A DNA stretch of 64,000 bases. Source: Mesorhizobium wenxiniae. GTDB taxonomy: Bacteria > Pseudomonadota > Alphaproteobacteria > Rhizobiales > Rhizobiaceae. Position numbers and translations under genes: made by a program. The stretch lies in the NCBI RefSeq assembly GCF_002284535.1, contig NZ_NPKH01000030.1, positions 1 through 64,000 on the forward strand, written 5' to 3'. Shown piece after piece: positions 1 to 8,364 of this stretch (the first letter of the stretch is position 1; every line of letters starts with the position of its first letter). The notes under the pieces are model-generated. The model had not been told where the DNA came from. It did not search any database and saw only the letters and a list, made by a program, of their open reading frames with translations.

Positions 1-795
1 ATCCTGGTCACATGGCCCTCCCGAGGCAGTGCGCTGGCCTATGGCTATGATCGCGAAAGCACCAACTACACGCGAAATGCCCTCGAACTGCTGTTCCAAT
101 ATCTCGCACGCGATCCCCAGATAAAGGAAGTTTCGATCCTCGCCCATTCGATGGGCAACTGGCTGGCGTTGGAAGGCTTGCGCCAGATGGCCATCCGCAA
201 TGGCGGCCTGCCGGCGAAGTTCAAAAACGTCATGCTGGCGGCGCCTGATGTCGATGTCGACGTGTTTCGCACCCAGATTGCCGACATGGGCAAGCAGCAC
301 CCGCAGTTCACCCTCTTTGTCTCGCAGGACGATCGCGCGCTCAAAGTGTCGCGACGGGTCTGGGGCAATATCCCCCGGCTCGGATCGATCGATCCGGAAC
401 AAGCTCCATACAAGGAGGAACTCGCCAGCAACAACATAACCGTCATCGATCTGACGAAAATCAAATCCGGGGATCGTTTGCATCACGGCAAGTTCGCGTC
501 GTCACCGCAGATCGTGCAACTGATCGGGGCGCGTATGGCCGGCGGCCAGACGTTGACCGACAACAGGGTAGGCCTGGGCGACACGATCATTCAGGCAACG
601 ACCGGTGCGGCGGCAGCGGCGGGCAGCGCGGCAGGGCTGGTGATTGCGGCACCCGTTGCAGCGGTCGATCAAAACAGCAGAGAAAATTTAGGCAATCACA
701 TTGGCGCCTTGACGGGTTCCCAGACCAGCCAGAAACCGAGTGCTGGCAAGGAATGTGCCCTGTCGGCACCGTCGACGAAGAAGTGCGAGAGGTAG
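1..795 (+). CDS. Alpha/beta hydrolase, DUF900 family (5' end missing)
   Basis: The reading frame is open from the first base of the window, so the start lies upstream; 264 codons are visible. Early residues read VTWPSRGSALAYGYDRES, and a nucleophile elbow AHSMGNW follows near base 145. Both are typical of the DUF900 alpha/beta hydrolases that resemble esterases or lipases. The visible C-terminal third is Ala/Gly-rich and low in complexity (AAAAAGSAAGLVIAAPVAAV), possibly a membrane-associated or flexible tail. The substrate is unknown. It is followed by a 160-base gap and a same-strand envelope gene run, but nothing shows that it is co-transcribed. Confidence 0.8.
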   Translation: MLVTWPSRGSALAYGYDRESTNYTRNALELLFQYLARDPQIKEVSILAHSMGNWLALEGLRQMAIRNGGLPAKFKNVMLAAPDVDVDVFRTQIADMGKQHPQFTLFVSQDDRALKVSRRVWGNIPRLGSIDPEQAPYKEELASNNITVIDLTKIKSGDRLHHGKFASSPQIVQLIGARMAGGQTLTDNRVGLGDTIIQATTGAAAAAGSAAGLVIAAPVAAVDQNSRENLGNHIGALTGSQTSQKPSAGKECALSAPSTKKCER

Positions 796-957
796 TGCTT
801 TGAAGGGGCACCCGCAGATCTATGTCGCCGTTACACCGTTGTTGCGCTGTTACGTGCTTGCCCACGTAACTTACATTCCGTCCCGGTTCTTTGGGACCTA
901 CCATCCATGCAGGAGCGAAGGAAGAGGTATGCGGCGGCGGGGGAAGCAGGAAAGCGT

Positions 958-1833
958 ATGATGTTGCTCAGGGAACCTCTCCTGCATTTCGCCGTCATCG
1001 GCGCGATGTTGTTTGGCGGCTATTCCTGGCTGAACGACAAGGAAGCTGAAGCCACAATCGTCGAACCGGTCCGGATCGGCGAAGGCGACGTGCGCTGGCT
1101 CAAGCAGACCTGGGCGAGCCAGTGGCTGCGCGAGCCGACAGCCGATGAGCTCAAGGGTCTTGTCGACGATCTGCTGAGCGAGAAACTGATGGCGCGCGAA
1201 GCGCAGCAGATGGGTCTCGAACAGGATGACACCATCGTTCGCCGCCGCCTGGCGCAAAAGCTGAAATTCCTCGTCGAGGACACGGCCCGGCTTGCCGAGC
1301 CGATCGAAGCGGAGCTGCGGCAGTTCTATGGCCTCAATCTTGCGCACTTCGAGACGCCCGGAAGACTCTCGTTCCGGCAGGTCTATTTCAACCCGGAGCA
1401 TCGCAAGGATGCTGCGGCGGACGCGACCGCCGCGCTGGGTGCGCTGTCAGCGAATACAAAGGACGGTTCGACCGCGGGCGACCGGCTGCTGTTCGGCGAC
1501 AGCTTCGCCGATACCGACGAGTTGGCACTGTCCGGAATGTTCGGTGCCGATTTTGCGCGCGAGGTGTTTGCACTCGAACCGGGCGGATGGCGGGGCCCGG
1601 TGAAATCCGGCTATGGCTTCCATCTGGTCCTCGTCACGCAACGCACCGCGACTGCGCCGAAGCCCTTCGAGACGGTCAGGGATGCCGTCCTCGCTGAGTG
1701 GCGCTCTGCGAAGCAGACCGAGTTCAGCCGAGATTATCTGATCGCGCTGCGCAACAAGTATGGCGTGGAGCTGGACGACAGCACGAAAGCGACGCTCGGC
1801 CCAGAGACCACTCCGAAGGTGGCCGCGCAATGA
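958..1833 (+). CDS. PpiC-type (parvulin) peptidyl-prolyl isomerase, membrane anchored
   Basis: This 291-aa protein starts MMLLREPLLHFAVIGAMLFGGYSW, a short N-terminal membrane anchor, followed by a helical SurA/PpiC-like segment and a parvulin-like domain (RLSFRQVYFNP through GYGFHLVLV). It probably isomerises prolyl bonds in exported proteins at the periplasmic face of the inner membrane. I chose the ATG at 958 over an upstream ATG at 907 because AGGAAAG lies just before it and the anchor then begins the protein. Its stop overlaps the start of the next gene by four bases, indicating coupled translation with the HupE/UreJ-like gene. Confidence 0.8.
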   Translation: MMLLREPLLHFAVIGAMLFGGYSWLNDKEAEATIVEPVRIGEGDVRWLKQTWASQWLREPTADELKGLVDDLLSEKLMAREAQQMGLEQDDTIVRRRLAQKLKFLVEDTARLAEPIEAELRQFYGLNLAHFETPGRLSFRQVYFNPEHRKDAAADATAALGALSANTKDGSTAGDRLLFGDSFADTDELALSGMFGADFAREVFALEPGGWRGPVKSGYGFHLVLVTQRTATAPKPFETVRDAVLAEWRSAKQTEFSRDYLIALRNKYGVELDDSTKATLGPETTPKVAAQ

Positions 1834-2873
1834 ACCCGCTGACCAAATGGTCTGCGCTGGCGCGTGGTGCCCGCGCCGCGATGGAGTGCGTTCGGCTGGT
1901 CGTGCTGGCAGCGGCCGTCGCCATGCTGTTCCCGGAGGTTGCCTCGGCGCATGAGGTGCGCCCCGCCTACCTCAGCGTTCAGGAACAGGCGCCGAACGAG
2001 TTCAGCGTGCTGTTCAAGACACCGATGCAGGGTGACGCGCGTCTGGCGCTGTCGGCAGCATTCTCGGGCAAGGTCGAGAACCTCACGCCGGTCGTCTCGC
2101 GCCCGACCGGCGACGCAATGGTGCAGACCTGGCAGATGCGCGCGGTCGAGCCGTTGGAAGGCCAGGTGGTATCGATTGACGGGCTGCAAAACACGATGAC
2201 GGATGCGCTCGTGCGCGTCGAGTTCGCCAGCGGCGACGTGTGGATCGAGCGGCTGACGCCCGGCGCCCCGGAAGCGACGATACCTGCAACTCCAAGCCGC
2301 TGGTTTACGGCGGCCATCTATCTCAAACTTGGCGTCGAGCACATTCTGCTCGGCTTCGATCACCTCCTCTTCGTGCTAGCCCTGCTCATCATCACCGCGG
2401 GTACGTGGCGGCTTATCAAGACGATCACCGCCTTTACCGTCGCGCATAGCATCACGCTCGCGCTGGCGACGCTCGGCTTTGTTCACATCCCCTCGCCGCC
2501 GGTCGAGGCCGTAATCGCGTTGTCGATCGCGTTCGTTGCCGTCGAGATCGTCCACGTGCGCCAAGGGCGCAGAAGTTTAGCCGCCCGCGCACCCTGGCTG
2601 GTAGCCTTCGCATTCGGGCTTCTCCACGGTTTCGGCTTTGCCGGGGCCCTGAGCGAGATCGGATTGCCGCCCGGGCAGATTCCGGTGGCGCTGCTGTTCT
2701 TCAACCTCGGCGTTGAAATCGGACAGCTTCTTTTTGTCGGAGCCGTACTCGCCCTGGTTGCACTGATCCGGGTCCGCAGGCGGTCGCTGCCGACCTGGCT
2801 GGATCTTGTACCGCCATACGCTATCGGCACGATTGCAATGTTCTGGGTGATCGAACGTGTCGCGACCTTTTAA
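1830..2873 (+). CDS. HupE/UreJ-family membrane protein
   Basis: The 347-aa product has a signal or anchor segment, a soluble domain beginning at AHEVRPAYLS and running to about residue 150, then about six or seven membrane spans. Spans carry conserved family residues: GFDHLLFVLALL, VAHSITLALA, GLLHGFGFAGAL and FFNLGVEIGQL. Such His and Asp residues inside membrane spans suggest transition-metal (Ni or Co) transport; HupE and UreJ are associated with nickel enzymes, but no hydrogenase or urease gene is present here. The extra N-terminal domain makes it longer than classical HupE (about 200 aa). The start overlaps the PpiC stop (ATGA). Substrate unproven. Confidence 0.8.
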   Translation: MNPLTKWSALARGARAAMECVRLVVLAAAVAMLFPEVASAHEVRPAYLSVQEQAPNEFSVLFKTPMQGDARLALSAAFSGKVENLTPVVSRPTGDAMVQTWQMRAVEPLEGQVVSIDGLQNTMTDALVRVEFASGDVWIERLTPGAPEATIPATPSRWFTAAIYLKLGVEHILLGFDHLLFVLALLIITAGTWRLIKTITAFTVAHSITLALATLGFVHIPSPPVEAVIALSIAFVAVEIVHVRQGRRSLAARAPWLVAFAFGLLHGFGFAGALSEIGLPPGQIPVALLFFNLGVEIGQLLFVGAVLALVALIRVRRRSLPTWLDLVPPYAIGTIAMFWVIERVATF

Positions 2874-2894
2874 GATTGTCAGGAAGGACGGCAT

Positions 2895-4010
2895 ATGAAC
2901 ACCTCGCGCAGGGATTGGCGAACCAGGCTGACAAGCGCAGCACTGGCATCGCTGATATGCATGATTGCCGCGGCGCTTCTACTGACCGCGACGCCGGCGC
3001 ATGCCTGCGAGCTCTGTATGCCCTATCCTCAAGTGACGAATGCCGACCAGGTCGTCGGGAGCGGCACGGCGGTCTTCGCGCGCGAGAATCCGGCAAGACC
3101 TTTCTCTTACGTGGTGCTGGAAACATTCAAGGGACGCTACGACGGCAGCGCCATCCCTCTGTTCCTCGATTCGACGACGGCCCGCGCCCTCCAGCTGTAT
3201 CCGGCTCTCCAGGTTATTCTTGTCCAGAACGGTCCCGGCGGGACCTGGAGGGCGCTTGGCATGGCGGGGCGCGAGTATCAAAGTGTAATGCGCCAGGTGG
3301 CCCAATGGGACAAGAGCTCGAAGACGCCGGCCGAACGCGCGGTGTTCTTCGCCACTTACCTACGGCACGAAGATCGCAGGCTCGCCGAACTGGCCTTCCT
3401 CGAGGTCGCGCGCGCGCCCTACGCAACGCTGCGCGATCTCAAAACAAGAGTTGTGCGTGACGACATCTATCGAATCGTCAACGACTTGTTTCATGTCGAA
3501 TGGCATGGGCTCTACATCCTCATGCTCGGCATGTCGGACCGCCCGGACGACATCGCCTTCGTTCGCGGAAAACTGAAGACCGCGGCGAAGTATGGGCTGA
3601 CGATCAACCTCGGTGCCTATGCCACTGCTCTCATCGAAATGACGGGCGCGGACGGGGTGACGCAGCTCACGGAAGAATACTTCGTCGAGCCGGCCCGAAG
3701 TAATGCTGAGCTGCTCGAAATCGTGAAAGCACTGTCGGTACAGGGGACGGGCGGGGCCGTCGAACTGCGGTCCGCGATCGTCGAAGCTTACGGTCGCCTG
3801 CTCGCACACCACCCCGAGCTTGCCGGGAATGTCGCAAATGACCTGTCCGATTGGAAAGTGGTTCGTTTCGTGCCCCGGCTGCGTGAAATTCTGAATGCGG
3901 GCGTTGGCCTGGACGAAGCATCGCATTTCGCGATCGCTATGTACCTTTCAAGCGCTGATCAAGGCGGGAGTTCCAAGGCCGTGTTCACGCGGTGCGGCGG
4001 TCTCCGATGA
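2895..4010 (+). CDS. Secreted protein of unknown function, helical repeat-like
   Basis: The protein has 371 aa and begins with an Arg-rich n-region and a long hydrophobic stretch ending TPAHACELC, a clear export signal. The mature N-terminus carries a CELC cysteine pair that could bind metal or form a disulfide. Residues from about 150 on are regular amphipathic helices (for example RLAELAFLEVARAPYATL) and suggest HEAT-like repeats. I do not recognise the family. It starts 21 bases after the HupE/UreJ-like gene, so it is probably in the same operon. GGAAGGACGGCAT supplies a ribosome site before the ATG. Confidence 0.6.
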   Translation: MNTSRRDWRTRLTSAALASLICMIAAALLLTATPAHACELCMPYPQVTNADQVVGSGTAVFARENPARPFSYVVLETFKGRYDGSAIPLFLDSTTARALQLYPALQVILVQNGPGGTWRALGMAGREYQSVMRQVAQWDKSSKTPAERAVFFATYLRHEDRRLAELAFLEVARAPYATLRDLKTRVVRDDIYRIVNDLFHVEWHGLYILMLGMSDRPDDIAFVRGKLKTAAKYGLTINLGAYATALIEMTGADGVTQLTEEYFVEPARSNAELLEIVKALSVQGTGGAVELRSAIVEAYGRLLAHHPELAGNVANDLSDWKVVRFVPRLREILNAGVGLDEASHFAIAMYLSSADQGGSSKAVFTRCGGLR

Positions 4011-4066
4011 CCAGTTTTCCAGGGAATAATTCGCTTTGGCATGCGCCAAACAGTTGGAGGAGGACT

Positions 4067-6010
4067 ATGATGAGAACGCTCGGACTTTTGTACTTTGTCT
4101 CGGTTGCCGCTCTTGGAGCTGCCAGCGTGATAGGTGCGCTGCCAGCAGCAGCGCAGGATTCCGGCACCCTGGACAAGGAAGCGGCAGAGAAGGTCTTTCC
4201 CGCCAAAAAGCCCTATTCGCCGGCGGCCGGCCGAAATTTCCCGACGCGGCCGCTGTTCGGGGACACTCACCTCCACACCTCATTCTCCATGGATGCCGGC
4301 GCCTTCGGTGCGCGTCTCAGCCCTCGCGACGCCTATCGTTTCGGCAGGGGCGAGGAGGTTACGGCATCCTCCGGGCAACTGACGAAGCTGTCGCGGCCAC
4401 TCGATTTTCTGGTCGTCGCCGACCATTCGGACAATATGGGCTTTTTCCCGGATCTGCTTGCGGGAAAGCCCGGACTTCTCGCCGATCCGCTCGGCCGGAA
4501 ATGGTACGACATGATCCAGTCGGGCAAAGGCGCGGAAGCTGCGATCGACATCATCGTCTCCTTTGGCGCCGGCAAGTTCAAGGGACCGATCCTCTATTCC
4601 CCCGACTCCGCCCCCTATCGCTCGGCATGGCAGGAGACCATCGACGCAGCGGAGGAAGCAAACGAGCCGGGACGCTTTACGGCGATCATCGGCTACGAGT
4701 GGACGTCCAACACGGGCGGCAACAATCTGCATCGCAACGTCCTGTTCCGCGACAATGGGGACCGCGCCGGACAGGTCGTCCCATATACGGTTCTTCCCCC
4801 TGGTAGCGACAATCCGCGCGACCTGTGGAAATGGATGTCGGCCTATGAGGAAAAAACCGGCGGCGACGTACTGGCGATCGCGCACAACGGCAATCTCTCC
4901 AACGGTATCATGTTCCCGATCGTGGAACCGGGCGTTAACAAGCCCATCGACCGGGAATATGCCGAGACCCGCGCCAGATGGGAGCGGCTTTACGAAGCCA
5001 CCCAGATCAAGGGCGATGGAGAGGCGCATCCTTTCCTGTCGCCGAACGACGAGTTCGCGAATTTTGAGACGTGGGACAAAGGCAACCTCGACCTGACGGT
5101 CGTCAAGACGCCCGATATGCTGGAGTTCGAATATGCACGCTCGGCGCTGAAGAATGGGCTCAAGTTGGAGAAGGAACTCGGCATCAATCCATACAAGTTC
5201 GGCATGATCGGCTCGACTGATGCGCACACCGGGCTGGCTGCCGTCGAGGAGGACAATTTCTTCGGTAAGACCTCGAGCAGCGAGCCCAGCGCCGAGCGGG
5301 CTACGCACCCGTTCGTCAAGACCGAGAAGGCTACCATCATGGGCTGGGAGCAGACATCGTCCGGCTATGCCGCGGTGTGGGCCACCGAGAACACGCGTCA
5401 TGCCATTTTCGACGCGATGGAACGCCGAGAGACCTATGCGACAACGGGTCCGCGCATGGCAGTCCGCTTCTTTGCCGGTTTCGATTTCGTCGCCGCGGAT
5501 GCCAATTCGCGGAGTCCGGCAGTCGTCGGCTACTCAAAAGGCGTGCCGATGGGCGGCGATCTCACAGCCGCGCCGGAAGGCAAGGCGCCGACCTTCCTGG
5601 TTGCGGCGCTGAAGGATCCAATCGGCGCAAACCTCGATCGCTACCAAATCGTCAAGGGATGGCTCGATGCCGCCGGCGAAGTGCAGGAAAAGGTCTATGA
5701 CGTTGCGTGGTCGGGCGACCGCAAGCCGGGCGCTAACGGCAAGGTGCCTTCGGTCGGAAGCACTGTCGATGTCGCCAATGCCACCTGGACCAACACGATA
5801 GGGGCGCCGGAACTGGTCGCCGTCTGGGTCGATCCCGAGTTCGATCCGACCCAGCGGGCGTTCTATTACGGCCGCGTGCTGGAAATCCCGACGCCGCGCT
5901 GGACCGCCTACGACGCCAAATATTTCGGCGTAAAAATGCCGCCGGAAGCGACGATGGAGATGCAGGAGCGCGCGTACACCTCGCCGATCTGGTACAGTCC
6001 GGCGGGCTGA
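4067..6010 (+). CDS. DUF3604 protein, secreted PHP-like metallohydrolase candidate
   Basis: This is a 647-aa protein with a signal peptide (MMRTLGLLYFVSVAALG...AAAQD). The mature part carries a GDTHLHTSFSMDAG motif (HxH), VVADHSDNMG, IAHNGNLSNG and GSTDAHTGLAAV. This spacing of His and Asp residues matches the metal-binding motifs of PHP-type phosphoesterases, and the family is annotated DUF3604. No substrate is known to me. The start at 4067 is set by a strong GGAGGAGG site six bases upstream; an earlier in-frame ATG at 3992 would bury the signal peptide. It follows the HEAT-like gene by 56 bases and probably shares its transcript. Confidence 0.85.
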   Translation: MMRTLGLLYFVSVAALGAASVIGALPAAAQDSGTLDKEAAEKVFPAKKPYSPAAGRNFPTRPLFGDTHLHTSFSMDAGAFGARLSPRDAYRFGRGEEVTASSGQLTKLSRPLDFLVVADHSDNMGFFPDLLAGKPGLLADPLGRKWYDMIQSGKGAEAAIDIIVSFGAGKFKGPILYSPDSAPYRSAWQETIDAAEEANEPGRFTAIIGYEWTSNTGGNNLHRNVLFRDNGDRAGQVVPYTVLPPGSDNPRDLWKWMSAYEEKTGGDVLAIAHNGNLSNGIMFPIVEPGVNKPIDREYAETRARWERLYEATQIKGDGEAHPFLSPNDEFANFETWDKGNLDLTVVKTPDMLEFEYARSALKNGLKLEKELGINPYKFGMIGSTDAHTGLAAVEEDNFFGKTSSSEPSAERATHPFVKTEKATIMGWEQTSSGYAAVWATENTRHAIFDAMERRETYATTGPRMAVRFFAGFDFVAADANSRSPAVVGYSKGVPMGGDLTAAPEGKAPTFLVAALKDPIGANLDRYQIVKGWLDAAGEVQEKVYDVAWSGDRKPGANGKVPSVGSTVDVANATWTNTIGAPELVAVWVDPEFDPTQRAFYYGRVLEIPTPRWTAYDAKYFGVKMPPEATMEMQERAYTSPIWYSPAG

Positions 6011-6150
6011 TCGAGACGAATCGTACAGGCAGCAGCATCCGGGCTCGCTTCGTCGAATCCCCGGGCCGCGCCGGTTGTCTAGCAGTGCATCTGGATTCGA
6101 TGCGGGGAGCGAGCAATAATGAGTTTCGTTGACAACACGAGGAGGGGAAA

Positions 6151-6939
6151 TTGAAATTGAACGTGCTCGCGGCTGCTGGTTGCAGCCTGGCTATTTCGAT
6201 CAGCGTGGCTGCTGCTGCCGATGCGGTCTATCCCGGGGCCGAGACGGTCGAATATCAGGCCCCATCGGGCTGGACATTCTCGGTCGCCGGCTATGGTTGG
6301 CTGGCTGGGCTTGAGGGCACAGTAGGGGCGGGCGGCCGGACAGCCCATGTCGACGCCAGCATCGGCGACATACTTTCGAACTTCGACATAGCAGTCATGG
6401 GACTGGCCGAGGCGCGATACGAGCGGTTCGGCATCTTCACTGACTTCAACTATGTGCGGCTGTCGGGCTCCTCGGATACCCCATTCGGCATTCTGGCCAG
6501 CAGTGCGGACGTCACGAGCCAAAGCCTGATGTGGACGACTGCGGCAGAGTATCGGCTTGTCGATGCGCCTGAGGTGAGTCTCGATGTGTTAGCAGGCTTC
6601 CGGCTCTACTCGCTCAAGAACGAGATCGATTTCAATGGCCCCGGCCTGCTCGCCGGCGTCTCCTTGTCGGACCAGCAAACCTGGGCCGATCCCATCGTAG
6701 GTCTGAAGGCCCGCTACTCTTTCACCCCGCAATTGTACCTTACGGGTTGGGGATTCCTGGGGGGTGGCGTCTCCGCCGACGTGACCTGGGACGTCATGGC
6801 TGGCGCTGGCTATCAATTCACCGACTCGTTCTCTGCCGTGCTCGGTTACCGCGCCTCGGGCGTCGACTACGAGAATGACGGCTTTGTCTACGACACCGTG
6901 CAGCAGGGTCCGATACTCGGTGCAGTGTTTCGCTTTTGA
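6151..6939 (+). CDS. Outer-membrane beta-barrel protein
   Basis: The 262-aa protein uses a TTG start behind a GGAGGGG ribosome site and has a signal peptide ending near AAAAD. The mature chain alternates polar and hydrophobic residues with many Gly, Tyr and Trp and ends in Phe (GAVFRF), the usual C-terminal signature of outer-membrane barrels. It resembles the small porin-like or Omp25/31-like proteins of rhizobia, but I cannot name the family. It lies 140 bases after the DUF3604 gene with no obvious terminator between, so co-transcription is possible. Confidence 0.7.
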   Translation: MKLNVLAAAGCSLAISISVAAAADAVYPGAETVEYQAPSGWTFSVAGYGWLAGLEGTVGAGGRTAHVDASIGDILSNFDIAVMGLAEARYERFGIFTDFNYVRLSGSSDTPFGILASSADVTSQSLMWTTAAEYRLVDAPEVSLDVLAGFRLYSLKNEIDFNGPGLLAGVSLSDQQTWADPIVGLKARYSFTPQLYLTGWGFLGGGVSADVTWDVMAGAGYQFTDSFSAVLGYRASGVDYENDGFVYDTVQQGPILGAVFRF

Positions 6940-7029
6940 CGCATCAAGGGAAGCGCTCCTTCGGTTGAGTGCTGGACGTCAGGACCTGGCGCTACTTGCC
7001 CGTCAGCCGTGAAGAACTCGGAATGCTTT

Positions 7030-8312
7030 GATTTCGTTTAACAATTTCCCCTGATTTCGGGTTTCAGATTGCCGAATTTCGTGGCTTTGCGTGGCGATTT
7101 CCGGCAAATTGTAATCGTGTCTGTACGCGTGATTCGACTGTTCTTGCGAAGCAGCGAAGGAGCTAGCGATGCGGCCGAAGGAACGGCGCGAGAGCGGCCA
7201 GACGGACCTGTTGCGATCCCGGCTCGACCACATCCTCAATATGGATCATGCGCTGGTGAAGCTGGCCAAGACGATCGACTGGCGCTTCCTGGAAGAGCGG
7301 CTCGGCGAGGTCTATGGCGACGATCCTGGCCGGCCGCCTTTGCCGACCCGGCTAATGGCGGGATTGGCCATTCTCAAGTCGATGCACAACCTGTCCGACG
7401 AAAGCCTGTGCGAACGCTGGCTGGAGAATCCCTACTACCAGCTGTTCTGCGGCGAGGAGTTCTTCCAGCACCGCCTCGCTTTCGACCGCAGCTCGCTGAC
7501 GCGCTGGCGGCTGCGCATGGGCGAGGAGCGGCTGATGGCGCTGCTCCAGGAAAGTCTTGCAGCGGCGGCCAGGCTGGAGGCGGCCAAGCCGTCGGACTTC
7601 CGCGCGGTGATCGTCGACACCACCGTGCAGGAAAAGGCCATCACCTTTCCCACCGACGCCAAGCTGATGCATCGCGCCCGCGAGCGGCTGGTGAAGCTGG
7701 CCAAGAGGCAAGGCATTGCCCTGCGCCAATCCTATGTGCGGGTCGGCAAGATCGCGCTGATCAAGCATCAGCGCTATGCCCATGCCAAGCAGTTCAAGCG
7801 GGCCAACCGGCAGCTCAAGCGCCTGCGCACCATGCTGGGAGCGGTGATCCGCGACATCACCCGCAAGCTCGTCGGGCGGCCGGAACTGATGCAGGCCTTT
7901 GCCCTGCCGGGCGCGTCAGGGATCAGCGCCAGCGCGAGCGGGGCAAGAAGGTGTATTCCCTGCACGCTCCGGAGGTCGAGTGCATCGGCAAGGGCAAGCC
8001 CCACAAGCCCTACGAGTTCGGCGTCAAGGTCTCCGTCGCCACCCCGCTGCAGCGCAGCCGCGGCGGCCAGTTCGTCGCCCATGTCAACGCGCTGCCCGGC
8101 AATCCTTATGATGGCCACACGCTGGCCACCATCATCCCCGCAATCGAGGACACCATCGGCGTCAGCCTCGGCAAGATCGTCACCGATGCCGGCTATCGCG
8201 GCCACAACGCTCCGAAGGGCAAGATGTTCAAGGTCCATGTCGCCGGCTACAAGCGCGGCCTCACCAAGGCCGTCAAACGGGCGCTGCGACGATTTCGGGC
8301 TGTTGCTAAAAC
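7030..8312 (+). mobile_element. IS5-family insertion sequence remnant
   Basis: The element is inferred from its broken transposase gene. About 130 bases of non-coding sequence precede the gene and probably hold the left end, but I could not identify terminal inverted repeats or a target duplication. The right end appears to be lost: the coding similarity stops at about 8312 and a host terminator starts at once. Boundaries are approximate. Confidence 0.5.
7169..8312 (+). pseudogene. IS5-family transposase, frameshifted and internally deleted
   Basis: Residues from MRPKERRESGQTDL through RLVKLAKRQG to MQAFAL read in one frame, including the DDE-region motif VIVDTTVQEKAITFPTDAK. At about base 7905-7915 the match jumps to another frame (VRDQRQRERGKKVYSLHAPEVECIGKGK ... 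GYRGHNAPKGK ... KRGLTKAVKRALRR). Then the expected block with the catalytic Glu (RRxxxEPVIGHxK) is absent. The bases at 8290-8308 read DFGLLLK in a third frame and resemble the usual C-terminal YNFxLLLRWL. So the gene has a frameshift and an internal deletion and cannot make active transposase. Confidence 0.85.
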
Positions 8313-8314
8313 GA

Positions 8315-8336
8315 AAGGGCGCTGTGCGGCGCCCTT
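8315..8336 (-). terminator. Rho-independent terminator of the BMP operon
   Basis: Read on the minus strand, AAGGGCGC pairs with GCGCCCTT around a six-base loop and is followed by TTTCGTTTT. It lies 29 bases beyond the stop of the substrate-binding protein gene, the last gene of the leftward ABC operon. Confidence 0.75.
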
Positions 8337-8364
8337 CCTGTCAAGATTTCGGCCCAGCTTGCGC

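Noticed and set aside
7169..8312. Programmed frameshifting in the IS transposase
   Set aside because: No slippery A or T run lies at the join near 7905-7915, and the catalytic block is also deleted, so the gene is simply broken.
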